Of a stretch of 64,000 bases of DNA, positions 24,401 to 36,400 are shown piece by piece. The DNA is taken from assembly GCF_027887165.1 (NCBI RefSeq), contig NC_077229.1, positions 208,533,753 through 208,597,752 on the forward strand, written 5' to 3'. Within the stretch, counting starts at the first letter, position 1. Each line of letters begins with the position of its first letter. Source of the stretch: Monodelphis domestica. Its lineage: Eukaryota; Chordata; Mammalia; Didelphimorphia; Didelphidae. The position numbers were made by a program, and so were the translations under genes. The notes beneath the pieces are model-generated. The model saw only the letters and a list, made by a program, of their open reading frames with translations. It was not told where the DNA came from and ran no database searches.

Positions 24401-27400
24401 AGTCACTTAACTTTGCTTGCCTCAGTTTCATCTATAAAAATGAGCTAGTGAAGGAAATGGCAAACCACTCCAATATTTCTGCCAAGAAAATCCCAAATGA
24501 GGTCTCAAAGAGTTGGCCACAACTGAATAATAGCAAAACATTCCAGAATCATCTGATGGTATAGGAACAACCAAATTACTTTTGTCTAGGGATGAAATAT
24601 TAACAATAAAATGAAGATGAGACTTAATCCTCCAAATGTGGTATCATAATACTCTGGACTCTCCAATTCTTATTGCTGTTTCAATGTTAATTTCTATTTT
24701 GAGAATTTAATTTTGGGGAGAATGAAAAAGTTGAGGAAGAGCAATCCAAGACCCATGTTAGATGTTGTAAAAATCAATAGACTATCTAAGGGATGGACAG
24801 AAAGATTGGAGGGATAGGGGAATAAATTTTTTTTTTAAGAACATTTTGATTTACATGCCAAACCATATAAATTCTATAGCTTATTTAAATATAGTTATAT
24901 GTATATATATAAAACTATATATATATTTACCTCATATAATTGAAATGAGAACAAAACAATGACTTTCTTCAACTGTTAATTATTAACTGTAAAAGAGCCA
25001 TACTACTAGGTCACAGTTGGTGCTACTTTATATTCAGTGAGAATACTTAGAGCTATGCTTGTCTTTTCCCTTTGGCCATAGTTTAGTACAATTTTTTGGC
25101 ATGCAGATTACTTTAGTCATATTACCAAGTAATTGCCATTCTTGAAATGAGGGATGGTTAGGAGACAATATGATGGGCAAGTTAAGTGGCTCAGCAGATA
25201 GAGCACCAAGCCTGGAGACAGGATGTTCTGGTTCAAATATGGTCTTGGACCCTTCCTAGCTGTGTGATCCTGGGCAAGTCATTTAATTAACCCCAATTGC
25301 CTGGTCCTTATCACTCTTCTTCCTTAGAACTGATATTTAGTATTGATTCTAAGACAGAAGATAAGAGATTTAAAAAAGACAATTTGTAGTTTGAGTGGCA
25401 AATGGAAATGATTTAACTTACGTTGTTTTTTTTTTCAAACATATAAGAAATGCTAACATTAAAAAAAAATCCTGCTACATTTTCTATCTGTGAAGAATAA
25501 AAAGAATCAGGGAAGTGATGAAGAAGAGGTCCCTAACTAAAATTAATCTTAGAAGTAAGACCATGAAAAAGGAGGTAGCTGTTGAGCACATTAAGTGGAT
25601 AGTGGTTACCTCCATTTTTTAAGATACAGGTTCAGTGCAAGTAAGCTCACTACCTGAGGGTAATGTGACACCGTTTTCTAGCATGTTTACTGCTCTAGCC
25701 TTAACTATCTAAATATTAAGTAGTTTTCTTCCCACAAGAATACTCCATGCTGTTTTACTTTTTATCCAAAAGGAAGGGGAAAATCAGCTGAAGACTAAAT
25801 AATAAAAGTAACCTGTTTGTATTAGGTATCTAATCAATAGCTCCATGGAAAAAACAATTACATTGATGGCTTCAGTTGAAAATAACAAGAGCAGCCCTTC
25901 AAGCAGGGGAAAAAATAGTTCTTGACATTTCATTGGTTTTGTCCATTTTTCATCCAACTGCAAGGGCTCCCCTTGATCCAACTAGATTAAAAAATAAGCT
26001 GTCTGTAGGAAATACAGTTTCTTGCTTGCAAAACCATTAAAATCAAAAGGTACAAACAAAGAAGTATGTTTTTCTTTAGGAATTTGTCCTATCCTAATGG
26101 CCACTTGGCATATAGTAAGAATTTGAAGTGTAGCTGACACTTAAGACTCCTAGTCACTGCTCTAGGTTAAAAAGTGACTGTCTTTTTATTGCACTTTGGC
26201 CTCAGTTCTCAGAGCAACACCACTTGATTATGAGAATATTATCAAGAGAAGAAAAACAAGAGGTTAATAACTCATACCTTCTGTCTTAGAGTTGATACTA
26301 AGTATTGGTTCTAAGGCAGAAGAGCCGTAAGGGCTAGACAATTAGTGTTAAGTGACTTGCACTGGGTCACAAGGTTAGGAAGTGTCTGAGACAAATTTTG
26401 AACCCAGACCTCTTATTTCTAGGCCTTGCTCACAATTTACTAAACTACCTAACTGCTTTTAATAATTATTCTTTAGTTTTGTATGTACCAAGTCCTATGC
26501 CAATAAAAATAATTTAGAAACATACCTTTTTTTTTTAAACCCTTACCTTCTGACTTAGAACCAATAGGTTCTAAGGCAGAAGAGTAGTAAGGGCTAGGTA
26601 ACTGGGATAAAATACCCTACCCAGGGTCATATTAGCTAGGAAGTATGTGAGGCCAGATTTGAGCCTGGGACCTCCCATCTCCAGGCCTGGCTCTTTATCC
26701 ACTGAGACATCTAGCTGCCCCCAGAAAAATACATTCTTTAGCAAAAAAGACAATGAGAACTGAGTTATATAGAATTTCATAGACTTGTACTTAAATCACG
26801 AAACCCACAGGTTATTTTTCTATTAAAATATTTTGCTGCTAATAAAGATGAGGCCAAAGAATATAATTTCAAAAGGAGACACAAAAAACAAAGAGTACCA
26901 GTATAGAGTTAAATCTTTCCCAGTCCAGTTATCCATATCTCTTAGTTAATGACTTAAACAGATTCGGAAGAGATAATCTTATTCAATATAATACTGGAAC
27001 TAAATTTGATTCTCATATTAAGGTCTAAGTAATACACTAACAATTTATAAGTATAATCTCAATTCAAGTATTTTTTCAAAGTATCCAAGCTGAGTTTGAC
27101 TATGCTTTAAATTTTTCATTCTGATAACATATGCCAAATTAAATGAAAGAAAAGTTCCTGCTAATAGAATAAGAATCACTCTAAAAGCTATTTGAAATTT
27201 AAGGAATAATGGGGCCTGAGGAAAATTTAAAATTCCAAAAATAAAAGAAAAGCTTTTATATGTGTTCAACACAACCAGAGAATTATGCACAGGATGGTCT
27301 TATATGTTCAAACTGCATGCAAATTCAGGTTACATCTAGAATTTTATGTTAAAATGAAACTCAGTTCCAAAGAACATACCAATTCTTTTACTCTGCTCTT

Positions 27401-30400
27401 TTCTAGATTGAAATCCAATTTGTTATCTGTCTTGACCTTAAGTATTTCATCCTGAAAGGAAGAGAGGTGGAGAAAAACCAAACAAAACAAAACATCAGAG
27501 AAGAGTTAGAACCAAAAGATGGATGATAATCAATTCTACTTTATTAGAATATCACTGAAAGGCAGGTAACATATAATCCTTTAAATATTCTAAGAATTTA
27601 TTTTTCACAGGGCATTCTAAATCTGATAATCTTGATCTATCTCAATTCATAAAGAAGACCTTTAATGAGATACTATATGAGCAGTGGATAGTTATTTCTA
27701 TATTTACAAAGACATGGGTTCAAGTCCAAACTCCAATACACACATCATGTGTACATCTTTAACTCTCTTTATATGTATACATATTGGTGTAAAAACACAT
27801 ACATATACACGCAGGTAGTTAGGTATCATAATTGATTAGAATAAATTGACTACTGTCTCCCTGAAAAACCACATAATTGAATAATCAGCATCTAGTTTTT
27901 GTGGTCACTAGGGTCCTGTACATTGGTAAAAAATAATAGTAAAGAAGTTACCTTAATTTATTTTGTATCAATGTGTCCTCTTCTAGACAAGGAAGAATAA
28001 CCTGAGTTAGGAGTTCTTAGTCGGGAGTATGTCAATTTATTTTTTTGATAATTTTATTTAGCCATAACTAATTTCTTATGTAATTCTAACTATTTCATCT
28101 TACATAAATACATCAATTTGAGAAAGGGTCTAAAGGCTTCATTAGACTGCCAAAGGGACCGAGACCCAAAAAAAGTCAAAAATTCCTCATCTCATTTGAG
28201 TGAAGATATTTTTCTATCTTTTTTGAACAATCAGCAAACATTAAGTGCTTGTTCTGTACCAGTCACTGTGCAAGGGCTGAATGCATGAGAGGCAAAAACT
28301 CATATCTCTGATCTCAAGAAGGTAATACTGTGAGCGAGAAGACAACATACAAATAACTATCTCTATATAAGATGTGTGTATTGTAAATGAAAGATAATCC
28401 ATTTACAGAGAAGGGACATAATGAGGCATATCCTTGGATCTATGGGCATCATGAAAAAAGGGGATCCAAGCTTAAATAAGGTCCAAGAAAAAGGTTTTCT
28501 GGAAGAATAAAGATAGATGAAAGAGAAATAGGAGTTCAAGTGGCAGATGGATGTTGAACAGAGGAAGTGTCAGGTACACTGGTTCCTTTGAAATGCCTCC
28601 CTTGCATCTTCATTCAGGGGACAGGTAGTGTAGATGCAGTAATATGACCCATATATCCATTGTAAGGATATTAGAAAATAAGTATTGATATCCATTCAGC
28701 AGCTTTCCTACTCTAGAAAATGTCTCCACCTCTATAGCCCACTCTACAAACTGAAGAGTTTCTCTCTAGGACCTCTATTGGGGGAAGTTACTGAGCCAGT
28801 CATTCTCATTTTTCTCCTAGTTCTGCTCTTGACTCTCTAAACTTGTCTACTACCACTCTAGCAGTCTTCTCACTTTGGAAAATGCATCTTTCTTTCAGTT
28901 GGTGAATAGCGTATTTCTATTTGGTGAAATGCCTAAGTTAGCCATGCTTACTCCTCTCCTGGTTCCACTCCTTTTTATTCTTGATTCCCATGAAGATACC
29001 ATACCAATGAATAAGAATTCACTCCTCCTCATTCCCATTTATATACTGTCTTCCTCTATTAGAATGTATGCCCCTTTAGGGCAGAGGCTTTCTTTTTTAC
29101 TTGTCTTCGTATTTCTGGCCCTTATTAGCACAATGTCTGACATATGGTAAGCTCTTAATTGATGTTCTATGTATTTATATATATCTCAGAAGAAAGGCAT
29201 TAAGCCATGGTAGGGAGTGGGAGGGATCAGGGGTGGTAGAAGAAGCAGGAAGAGCCTCCTGCAGGAGGTGGGATTTGAATTGAGTCTTAAAGGAAGCCAG
29301 GGGCAGAAGTGAGGGAGGAACATACCAAGTATGGGTCACAGCCAGTGGGAACAGTAGGATATAGAGTGCTGTGTATGAGGAAATACAAGCAAGATGGATT
29401 GGCTGGATCATAGAACACATCAAGTATAAGACAGAGAGGTAGGAAAGAGCCAGGTTGCAATGGGTTGTAAGTTGATCCTGGAGGAAATGGGGAGGCAATG
29501 AATTATTGAATTGGCACGAAGGGTAATATCTTCATATTTTAGGGAAAAACAAAACAAAACAAAACCTTTAGTAGTTGAGCAAAGGAGAGATTGAAGTGAG
29601 GAGACCTGAATTAAGGAGTCCAAGCAGACGGCTATTTCAGTGACTCAAATATGAAGAGCTGAGGGCCAGCGCCAGTGAGGCATCTGTGTGCATGGAGAGA
29701 AGGGAACTTATGTGAAAGCTGTTCTAAGAGTAGAAATGACAAGTCTTGATAATAGACTAAATGGGGAGTGAGGAGAAGAAGATACCATAGAAGTTACAGG
29801 TCTGCATAATTTGGAATATGGTGATGCCTTCAACAGTAAGAAGAAAACCGGGAAGAGAAAAATGGCTGAAGGAAGTACAATTAGTTTTGTTTTGGACATG
29901 CTGAATTTGAGATATCTTGGGTTTATCCCAAAAGATAACCCAAAGGCAGGTGGTGATGTAAGACTGGTACCCAGAAGAGGTTAGGACTGGATACACAGAT
30001 CTGGGAATTATCTGTATATTGAAGATAATGAACATAGGGGAATAGATAAGATCAACAACTAGGCTAGTATGGAGGGACAAGAAAAGAGGACAAAAGTTGA
30101 AGCTACTCATTGAACAAAATGTTTTAGCTACGTCGAGATAGTGCTTCTCTAACATAAAAGGTCATTTCTTTAAAGTCTTCTGGGAAAAAATATGCTGGAA
30201 AAGAAATTCTCAAATATTAGTAAAAAAATCAAAATCTTGAAGAAAAAGTTGAGACTTGTCATAGGTTGTCTTTCTGGTATAGGAATTCCTACTGTTAAAG
30301 TCTGTTTTTTTAAAACTAAACACTAGAAGAACAAGGCAAGTCAATTGTCCCAAAAATATTATATCAAACTTTGAGTAAAACTGTTCATCCTACTATCTCT

Positions 30401-33400
30401 ATTTTCTTTGTCTCATGGATTAAAAAACTGCATTGTTTCAATTGATGCAGTGTGATTTTTTGAGGTATTCTTAAATTCTAATGCTTCTAATGTTAAGGAT
30501 GTAATAACAAATACTTTTAATCTTACCGTTACTTGCTGTTTTAATTGCTGGAGTTCAAGCTTTAATTTCTAAAAACATCAAAAAAATAAAGTGTCAAATG
30601 GAATCATAAATTAAAGGTTGGGGGGGGGGAGCTAAAACTCAGTTTCTTTCTGTTGGACCAGGATCTTTTCTTTCTTTCTCCTCCAATTTTATGAATTTCA
30701 TGTTTGTTCAAGACAACTCATTTATGTCAATATATTTCTCAATCTAATAGATTAATAATAATACCACTAAATTAATTACAGAATGTTCCTTGAAGGAGTG
30801 TAGTAATAAATATTAAGTCAAAAAGTTTTTGTGTTGATTTGCCTCTAAGGCTTAGCTTTCCTTTTTCGGTACCTCATTCAAGTTTCTTTCAACTATTCTA
30901 GCTCTCGGTATAATATCAAATTATAGCCTTCAAAGCTATAAAAATAAAGCTTTAAGTCTAAACATTTGGCCAAAATGAGAGTATTAATTTTGAGGTTGAG
31001 ACCAAACAAAATGAGCCTCTTTTTTAGATTTTTTGAAGAGGAGTAAGAGTATACACAGTATTGAGTAAAGCCTATGAGTTAAGCTATAATAAATGGAATA
31101 TTTTCAGTTAAATGGCAAATTATGAACTAGAAATTATCATAGAACCTGGACTTTATATCCTCTAAAGCAAGATTCTTAATGTGACACCTGTGAACTTGTT
31201 TTAAAAAAATTGGTAACTATTTCAATAGAATTAGTTCTATTTTGTAGTCTTATATAGTTTATGCCTTGAAAAATATTATTCTGAGGTGTTCACTGGTTTC
31301 ACCAGACTGCCTAATCTTTAAGAACCCCTGCTCTAGAATATTGAGATTTTTTTTCACTGTATAAGGAATTTTAAAACTTACATCAACAATTCAATTTGAC
31401 AGCAGTGCCTTAAGATAAAAGGTTTTACTAGTTAGGAGGAAATTATATGGATTTACCTCATTTTCTGCTCTGAGGGCTGAAAATTCACTCTTTTCTAAAA
31501 TGATCATATCCTTTTTGACACCAGCAATCTTAGACATTATCTGCTGTACACTGATCTCCTAGGAAAAGAAAAGCCCACACACAGTTGACTTGCATTGCCT
31601 TGAATGTTTAACTTATCCTCTTTGTGCTGGAGTTGTGGTCAAACTTTTACCCATCTCTAGGTCTGAATGTAACATATCAGCTGTTAACCACTAACAAGAA
31701 GATAATTAAAATTGTGAAACTGAAAATGTCTAATCATATTTTTGAGAACAAACTGCTAATTTTTGGTTACTTCCAAGTTTACTAAAATAAGAAAACCTTT
31801 TTGATACCTAGTTTAAAGATTGTGTGCCTAGATTAAAAAACATTATCGAATATATGTAAAATGCTTTTCAAATCTTAAAGTGCTATATATGCTTTGGCTA
31901 TTGGTATTACTAGGAAGGCTTAGTAGAAAACTTAACTCTGACTTTCTTTGTTCCCCAAACCATACCATACAACACCACAGCAACTATAGAAAAAGCAGTT
32001 ACATTCTTGTTTTCAAAAGCTGAATTTTCATAGCATTACATCTCTATCTCTGAAGACTTCTGAAATGACCACAGGGCACTTTTCATTTGAAAACAGGTGC
32101 TCAACAAGTGTTCAAAACACACATGCATATGTGCACACACACACGTATACCCCCAATTTACTTATTTTAAATTGCATTAAGTACCCATAGATCTAGAAGG
32201 CTTTCCTCTCATCTAACCTGCTGCATCTTGCTGACCATATCCTGGTAGACAATATCCATGTTGGTACTCATGATCTTCATTAATATAGAGACAATGATTT
32301 CTGCTTGTTGAATGGTAAACCCTAAATAAAGAAAACAACATTTTGGAAAATTCAACTCCTCAGATAAATTTTTCAAAAAAAATCCCAATTAAAAGACTAT
32401 AAAAAGGACATATTTAAACCAAAGGCTTTATTTTTGTGTGTCAACTTGACCAATCTGTACCAATGCTACAAGAGTCACAAGAAAACAGTTCTGTGGGTAT
32501 AGGAAATATATAGGCAATGTAGCAGAATGTAAAGAATGAACAGGATTTTTGTCAAAAACTTATATGGCAGGCACTGGGGGACACAAAGATTAAATGAAGA
32601 AATAAACAAAAAGAGTTTCTGTTTTCAAAGATCATAAATCTAGTGTGGAAAGAGAATATGAAAAATACAGCCTAAACATTTCATTTTAAAGATAAAGATA
32701 TTAAGGACTCTGAAGGTTAACAGACTTGCCTCAGGTCACATAGGTAGCAAACATAAAAGGTGGAATTTGAATATAGGCACCAGTGCCTTCTACTTGATTA
32801 TGAAGAGCTTACATTCTGTTTGGGGAAATAGCATGTACTTATTTAAGTAAATACAAAACACAGAGTAAATAGGAGATAATGATGGGCAGAAGGAAGACTA
32901 TAAAGGCTTTTGAATACCAGGAATTTGTATTTTATTCTAAAAGTAATAAATAGGAGCCTATGTAGCTTTTTGAGCAAGATAGTGATGTGGTCAGACCTTT
33001 GGTTAGGATAATCAATTTGCCAGCTGTATAGAGAATAGATTGGTGAGGAAGACCCAAGGAAGGGTGTCCAATTAATAAGTTATTCAATAAATCAAAAAGT
33101 GTTGATAAAAAATTAAGTGCTTACTATATACTAGGCATTGTGTAAGAAGCCTATATTCCAATGGGAAGATAAATATATATGTAAATAGATACAAAATAAA
33201 TATAAGAGATACAAATAGATACAAAGTAGTGAATTATCAAGTCATGGAGAGGATACCAGTAGTTGGGTAGATTTTGAAAGATTTCTCATAGAAGATGGTG
33301 CTTGAGATGTGTCTAAAGAAAGAAAGGGATCTATAAAGCAGAAATGAAGAGCAAGTGCTTCTAGGAATGGGGGTGGCCAATGCAAAGTGGTGGAGACAAG

Positions 33401-36400
33401 AAATGGAGAGTTGGATCATAGAATGCAGGAAAGGTAGTAGTACAATGAGTCTGAAAAGATAGGTTGAGGCCAGGTTCTGAAGGACTTTAAAACCTCAAAC
33501 AGATTAGTTGAGTTCACTGAGTAGAAGGATAAAATAATCAGATGGGATTCTTCAGCAGAACAGAAGACAGCCTAAAGTGGGGAGAGACTTGAAGCAAGAA
33601 GACCAATTAGAAAGCTATCAAAATAATCTGGGCAGGAGGTGATAAAGACCTGAATGGGGGTGTGGGGGTGGGCTGGGGGGGGGTGGCATTATGTCTATAG
33701 AAAAGATCAGATGTGAGAGATGTTACATAGATAGAATAGCAAGATTGGCAGCTACCTGGATAGATGGGATGAGTTGAAAGTAACAGTAAAGCTATTAATA
33801 TGGGATTCTAAAAGAACAGTGATGCTTTGCCAGAAATAGTAAAGTTTGAAGGACCAGGTTTTGGGGGAAAGAGAATGAGTTCTTTTTTGTATATGCTGAG
33901 TTTGTGATATCTTCAAGTAACTTAGTTTGAAATGTTCATTGAGAAAATGGTGATGCAAGGCTCAAACTAAAGGAGAAACTAGGAATATCTATCTTGTCAT
34001 ATCAAAGGGATTAATAAATCCCATTGCCTCACCTCTCCTAAACTTATTCTTTACCCTCATCAATATCTCTCAATCTTTTAATTTTATTATTCCTTTATCA
34101 GGTCATTTACTCTTGCTCTGATCTGACTTCCATCCCTCTCCAATCATGATCATATAGTTAGTAATCCCAACTCCTTATTTTCTTCTACTCTTGAATGGAT
34201 TGTAAATACCTTACTAAAAGGAGTTGTTTCATTCACTATATTTGTATTCTCAGCACCCAGTATAGTATCAGACACATAGTGTCTAGCAAATACTTGCTGA
34301 TTGACTACAGAGTTTGACTGACTAATAAGGTAGTCACTGGAAGCATAGGAGAGAGAGAATGATAGGCAGTTATGGTCAGACACAGGAACGTCAATTTTTG
34401 ATTAAAGAAGTGGAACATGTTACTATAAGCATTCAAGGAAAAGGGGGCATTGAGTAGCTCAGAGGATTGAAAGCTAGGCCTAGAAAAAGAGGTTCTGGAT
34501 TCAAATATGCCTCAGATATTTTCTAGCTGTATGTCCATGGGCAATTCACTTAATCCCCATTGCCTTGCCCTTACTGCTCTTCTGCCTTGGAACAATACAT
34601 AAATACATAGTATTGATTCTAAGATGGAAGATAATGGTTTTTAAAAAATTGGAGCAATAAAAGAATAAGTTTCATGGCCTAGATAAAAAAGTGAATTAAA
34701 TTGTATTATAATGCATTCTTTCTGATCAATACATATCTAAAAAAATTACCCTTTTTCTCCAGAAGACACACTACAGCATGGGTATCGAAGAGGAGCTTCT
34801 TATTCAATGCAATGGAATATTCTATTATCTTTTTTTCTTCAGGTTGTGACCCAGTAGAGACATTCAGATCTAGGGAGGAAAGGAAAAAACAAGGACAAAA
34901 AACAGAACATATTTAACAGCAACCAGAGGCAATATAACATGAAATAAAGCACACATAAAAAATGAATTACTTTAGAAAGACCCTATCAACTAACTTATAT
35001 GCTTAAAAAAATACTTTTAACACATGGATGAGTCATTCCTTAATTGTTCTATTAATCTCAACTCTTAGATTTAAGATCATTGAATCTTTGGCCATAGGAA
35101 TCACCCATATAGCTGGGAAAAATACCTCAGAAACTATCTTTTCCCAAATCTTTATCCCTTAAATACTGTAAAGAAAAAATTCAGAATCTGTCAGGGTAGT
35201 GTAGAAAATACAGGGTAAAAAAGACAAATGGGAAGCTGGAACAGATAATTTCTAGGGTTCCTTTCAAGTTCCCATATTTTATGATTCTACAAAAATGGAA
35301 ATATATGAATGATACAGTGGTATTCTCTTTTCTTCCTACCTAATTTCTCTAAAATCTAACACTAAATTAGCACCTCATCATTTCACTTTTATCTCATGCT
35401 TAGATTTGGTATAGCCTCTACTGGAGACTGCCTCTCTTTTACCTTCCACATTATTAAAATATGATTTTCCCCCCTCCCTCAGGGTCAAAAAGATTGCAAA
35501 TATCAATAGATCTTTGGTATGAGATTATTCTATTTCCAATTTCTTATATGATAATCATAAATGAGGACTTAAAAAAACTACAAATGCTTTCTAGCAAAAA
35601 TTGACCCTTCTCTGAATAGTATTTGTACATGTTGGACTGCAGATTATAATAAAAGGTACTTGGTCCAAGAACATTAAAATGAATGTCACTTTATGAAATG
35701 TTAAATAATTGTTTCACTTGACAACCTCACACCCATAGATTAGAGGCATAAACTGTTTAGACTTCAGTCAAATATATTCTAAGGGCAGCACATTTAGTAT
35801 TTGGATTGCCAATTTTCCTCCAATAACAAAACGGGAGATTTTGTCAATCAACTGAAAATGAATAGATTCCACTGAATTAGAGTTTCAACAAGACTCAGTA
35901 TATTTAGTTCTCAGTGGTTCTTAGTATATCAGAGAGAATATTTTGAACATCTCTTCAAAACAAAGAAAGTAAAAAATGGAAAGAACAGTAGTTTTAGAGA
36001 TAGAGGATCTGGCTTCAAGTAGGGACCTTGGACAAGTCAATTAACTTCCTGAGATTTCCACATCTGTAAAATAAGGGGGTTAGATTACATGCCTTCTCCA
36101 GTGTCCAATGAATAATTTAACTTTTCATTTCCAAAACACACTTTTTTGAAAATACAAAAAGGCCACTAGTAAAAAACAGCAAATAATAAACCAATGAGTA
36201 GAGAATAGAGGCTTAATACTGGGCACTAATTATTTCCTTTCTGGGTTCCTTTTGGTTTTGATCTTCCTTCCATTCTCTTTGAATTTATTTACTGGTCATT
36301 AAGGGAAAGTAATGTCACTTTAAGGGGTAGAGACTATTGCAGGCAAAAAAAAAAGTTATGTGATTTGCTTTGCTGATGGTACTACATAGTTAATGACATA

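Noticed and set aside
2653-34648. tRNA genes, suggested by the tRNA-like A and B boxes in many places.
   Set aside because: These are heads of tRNA-derived SINEs with the SINE body and A-tail attached, not folded tRNA genes.
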